A stretch of 14,995 nucleotides of DNA from the NCBI GenBank assembly GCA_002502785.1, contig DAQG01000077.1, forward strand, positions 1 to 14,995, read 5' to 3'. Numbering within the stretch: position 1 is the first letter of the stretch; every line of letters begins with the position of its first letter. A program made the translations under genes and the position numbers. The notes below the pieces were generated by a model, which worked only from the letters and a program-made list of their open reading frames with translations, did not search any database and had not been told where the DNA came from. Of the stretch, positions 13,586-14,995 are shown piece by piece. The DNA comes from Methanothrix harundinacea. Lineage in GTDB: Archaea > Halobacteriota > Methanosarcinia > Methanotrichales > Methanotrichaceae.

Positions 13586-14329
13586 ATGGACTCGGTCAGC
13601 TGCCATCTGGTGAAGAACCTTCCGTCAATCAAAGAGGGGGACGACCTGGCAGAGATGATCGAGGACCGTTTCGCTCTTCGGGACGGGGACATTGTCTGCA
13701 TCGCTTCCACCGTCGTCTCCAAGTCGGAGGGTAGGTTCAGAAGGATCGAGGAGTATACCCCCACGGCCCGGGCCAAAGAGATCGCCGGAGAGCTCGATAA
13801 AGATCCACGATTCGTCCAGGCGGTCCTGGAGGAGTCCGAGGATATTCTTCTCGACCGGCCTTTCCTCCTGGTGGCGACCAGCTTCGGCCACATCGGGGTC
13901 AACGCCGGGATAGACCAGTCCAACGTAGGCCAGGGCAGGATTCTCCTTCTCCCGGAATGCCCCAGGGAAAGCGCGAACCGGATCAGGAGGGGGCTTAAAA
14001 AAGACTGCGCCGTCATCGTCACCGATACCTGTGGAAGGCCTTTCCGCTGCGGCGTGGCGGGAGTTGCCATCGGCTGGTCCGGTATCGCCGCGCTGCGGGA
14101 CTGGCGGGGAAAGCGCGACCTGGAGGGTCGGGAGCTTGAGATCACCCTGGAGGCGATCGTCGACGAGATCGCCGGGATGGCGAACCTCCTCATGGGAGAG
14201 GGAGGAGACGGAACCCCCGTCGTCGTCGTCAGGGGCTTTGAGCACCCGAAGTCCGGGGGCAAGTTATTTCGGCCGAGGGAGCTGGACGTGATCAGGGACC
14301 GACTCCAAGAGAAAGATCGACGATCCTAA
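13586..14329 (+). CDS. cofE: Coenzyme F420:L-glutamate ligase CofE
   Basis: CofE adds glutamate residues to F420-0 using GTP, making the gamma-glutamyl tail of coenzyme F420, the hydride carrier of methanogens. The 247-residue protein has the family landmarks: DGDIVCIASTVVSKSEGR (33-50), the GHIGVNAGIDQSNV block (101-114) that holds metal and GTP, and VTDTCGRPFRCGVAGVAIG (145-163), the usual TDTxGRPxR-x-G motif (Cys instead of the common Phe after TDT). A GGAG lies 9 bases upstream of the ATG. It is followed 9 bases later by cofC, which makes the GPPL intermediate earlier in the pathway, so the two are co-expressed. In bacteria CofE is fused to a nitroreductase-like domain; here it stands alone, as in archaea. 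Confidence 0.95.
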   Translation: MDSVSCHLVKNLPSIKEGDDLAEMIEDRFALRDGDIVCIASTVVSKSEGRFRRIEEYTPTARAKEIAGELDKDPRFVQAVLEESEDILLDRPFLLVATSFGHIGVNAGIDQSNVGQGRILLLPECPRESANRIRRGLKKDCAVIVTDTCGRPFRCGVAGVAIGWSGIAALRDWRGKRDLEGRELEITLEAIVDEIAGMANLLMGEGGDGTPVVVVRGFEHPKSGGKLFRPRELDVIRDRLQEKDRRS

Positions 14330-14338
14330 CGACCAATT

Positions 14339-14995
14339 ATGCGGCCGATAAAAGTTGTCGTACCCTTCAAGCTCGACTGCGCGAAGAGCAGGCTATCATC
14401 GGTTTTATCTTCCGATGAGAGGGAGGAACTCGCTCTCGCGATGCTGGAGGACGTGGTCGACGCCGTCTCGGGATTGGGCCGCGTTTCGATCCTGCAGAAA
14501 GACCCTCTCCCGGAAGATCGTATCTTCGACTGCCTCAGGTCTAGGCCTGAGATCGAGTTCCTCGAATGTTCCCAAGAGCTGGACCCCGCCCTGAACATGG
14601 TTATCGAGTCCGAGGAGAAGAAGGGCTGGCCTTCGGACATCTTAATCGCCATGGCAGACCTCCCCCTGATAAGGCCCTCCGATTTGGAAGAGCTCGTCAG
14701 AACCCCCGGAGAAGTGGTGATCGTTCCGGGTAGAGGCGGAGGAACAAACCTGATTCTGATCAGAGATCCGAAGTTCAGGGTCAGCTACTATGGCTTGAGC
14801 TTTCTGAAGCACCTTCAGGCAGCGCGGGACTTGGATCTCTCGGCTGGGGTCTTCGAGTCCTTCAGGTGCGCATCGGACATCGACGAGCCCTCGGATTTGG
14901 TGGAGGTTTTGATCCACGGTCGGGGCAGAACGCCCGAACTTTTGAGGAACTTGGGCTTTGAGCTTTCGGGCAAAAGGGCAGCGTGCCGAATGTGA
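14339..14995 (+). CDS. cofC: 2-phospho-L-lactate guanylyltransferase CofC
   Basis: CofC couples 2-phospho-L-lactate with GTP to give lactyl-2-diphospho-5'-guanosine, the donor for CofD in F420 synthesis. The 218-residue protein has the nucleotidyltransferase landmarks: VVVPFKLDCAKSRLSSVLS (6-24) for GTP and phosphate binding, ILIAMADLPLI (101-111) with the metal-binding acid, PGRGGGTN (130-137) and the DID motif near 180. The ATG is 9 bases after the cofE stop, with no obvious ribosome binding site, which suggests coupling to cofE translation. The stop TGA is the last three bases of the window, so the gene is complete. cofD and cofG/H are not in view. Confidence 0.95.
   Translation: MRPIKVVVPFKLDCAKSRLSSVLSSDEREELALAMLEDVVDAVSGLGRVSILQKDPLPEDRIFDCLRSRPEIEFLECSQELDPALNMVIESEEKKGWPSDILIAMADLPLIRPSDLEELVRTPGEVVIVPGRGGGTNLILIRDPKFRVSYYGLSFLKHLQAARDLDLSAGVFESFRCASDIDEPSDLVEVLIHGRGRTPELLRNLGFELSGKRAACRM

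Overview
This is GC-rich archaeal DNA, most likely from a methanogenic euryarchaeon of the Methanothrix/Methanosarcinales type. The archaeal calls rest on GatD, RNase P component 4, ribosomal protein L10e, aIF2-beta with a TRAM tail, two coenzyme F420 biosynthesis genes, TATA boxes about 25 bases upstream of plausible transcript starts, and GGAGGTG-type ribosome binding sites with frequent GTG/TTG starts. The genus is an inference from gene content, not a measured match.

Left part (1-3473): the end of a type I restriction-modification locus. It holds the 3' part of hsdS and a complete hsdR in overlapping ATGA arrangement; hsdM is presumably to the left. The visible target-recognition part of hsdS is AT-rich, while its C-terminal helix and hsdR are GC-rich, so the gene looks like a recombinational mosaic.

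Middle (3570-5981): a class I/II PLP-dependent aminotransferase (minus strand) diverges from a small FMN-binding split-barrel protein (plus strand). A 600-base stretch without a normal gene follows. It contains a TATA box, a ribosome binding site and a short membrane-protein-like reading frame interrupted by an in-frame TAG.

Centre (5982-10306): this region holds mostly single genes with their own promoters. They are a large HEAT-repeat protein with a kinase-like C-terminus of unproven identity, RNase P component 4, a small conserved-looking Cys-containing protein transcribed divergently from it, the XTP/dITP pyrophosphatase RdgB/HAM1, and an exported or membrane-anchored protein with two DUF11-type repeats. 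A 500-base regulatory-looking region with several inverted repeats separates the last of these from gatD.

Right part (10774-14995): gatD (tRNA-dependent glutamine formation) precedes a tight five-gene cluster rpl10e, tif2b, a 77-residue unknown, cofE and cofC, with gaps of 9-27 bases. The cluster joins ribosome/initiation functions with two dedicated steps of F420 biosynthesis: guanylyl transfer to 2-phospholactate by CofC and glutamyl tail addition by CofE. The two catalytic systems of most interest for follow-up are the HEAT/kinase-like protein and the mosaic restriction locus. No CRISPR array, rRNA, tRNA or insertion sequence was recognised.
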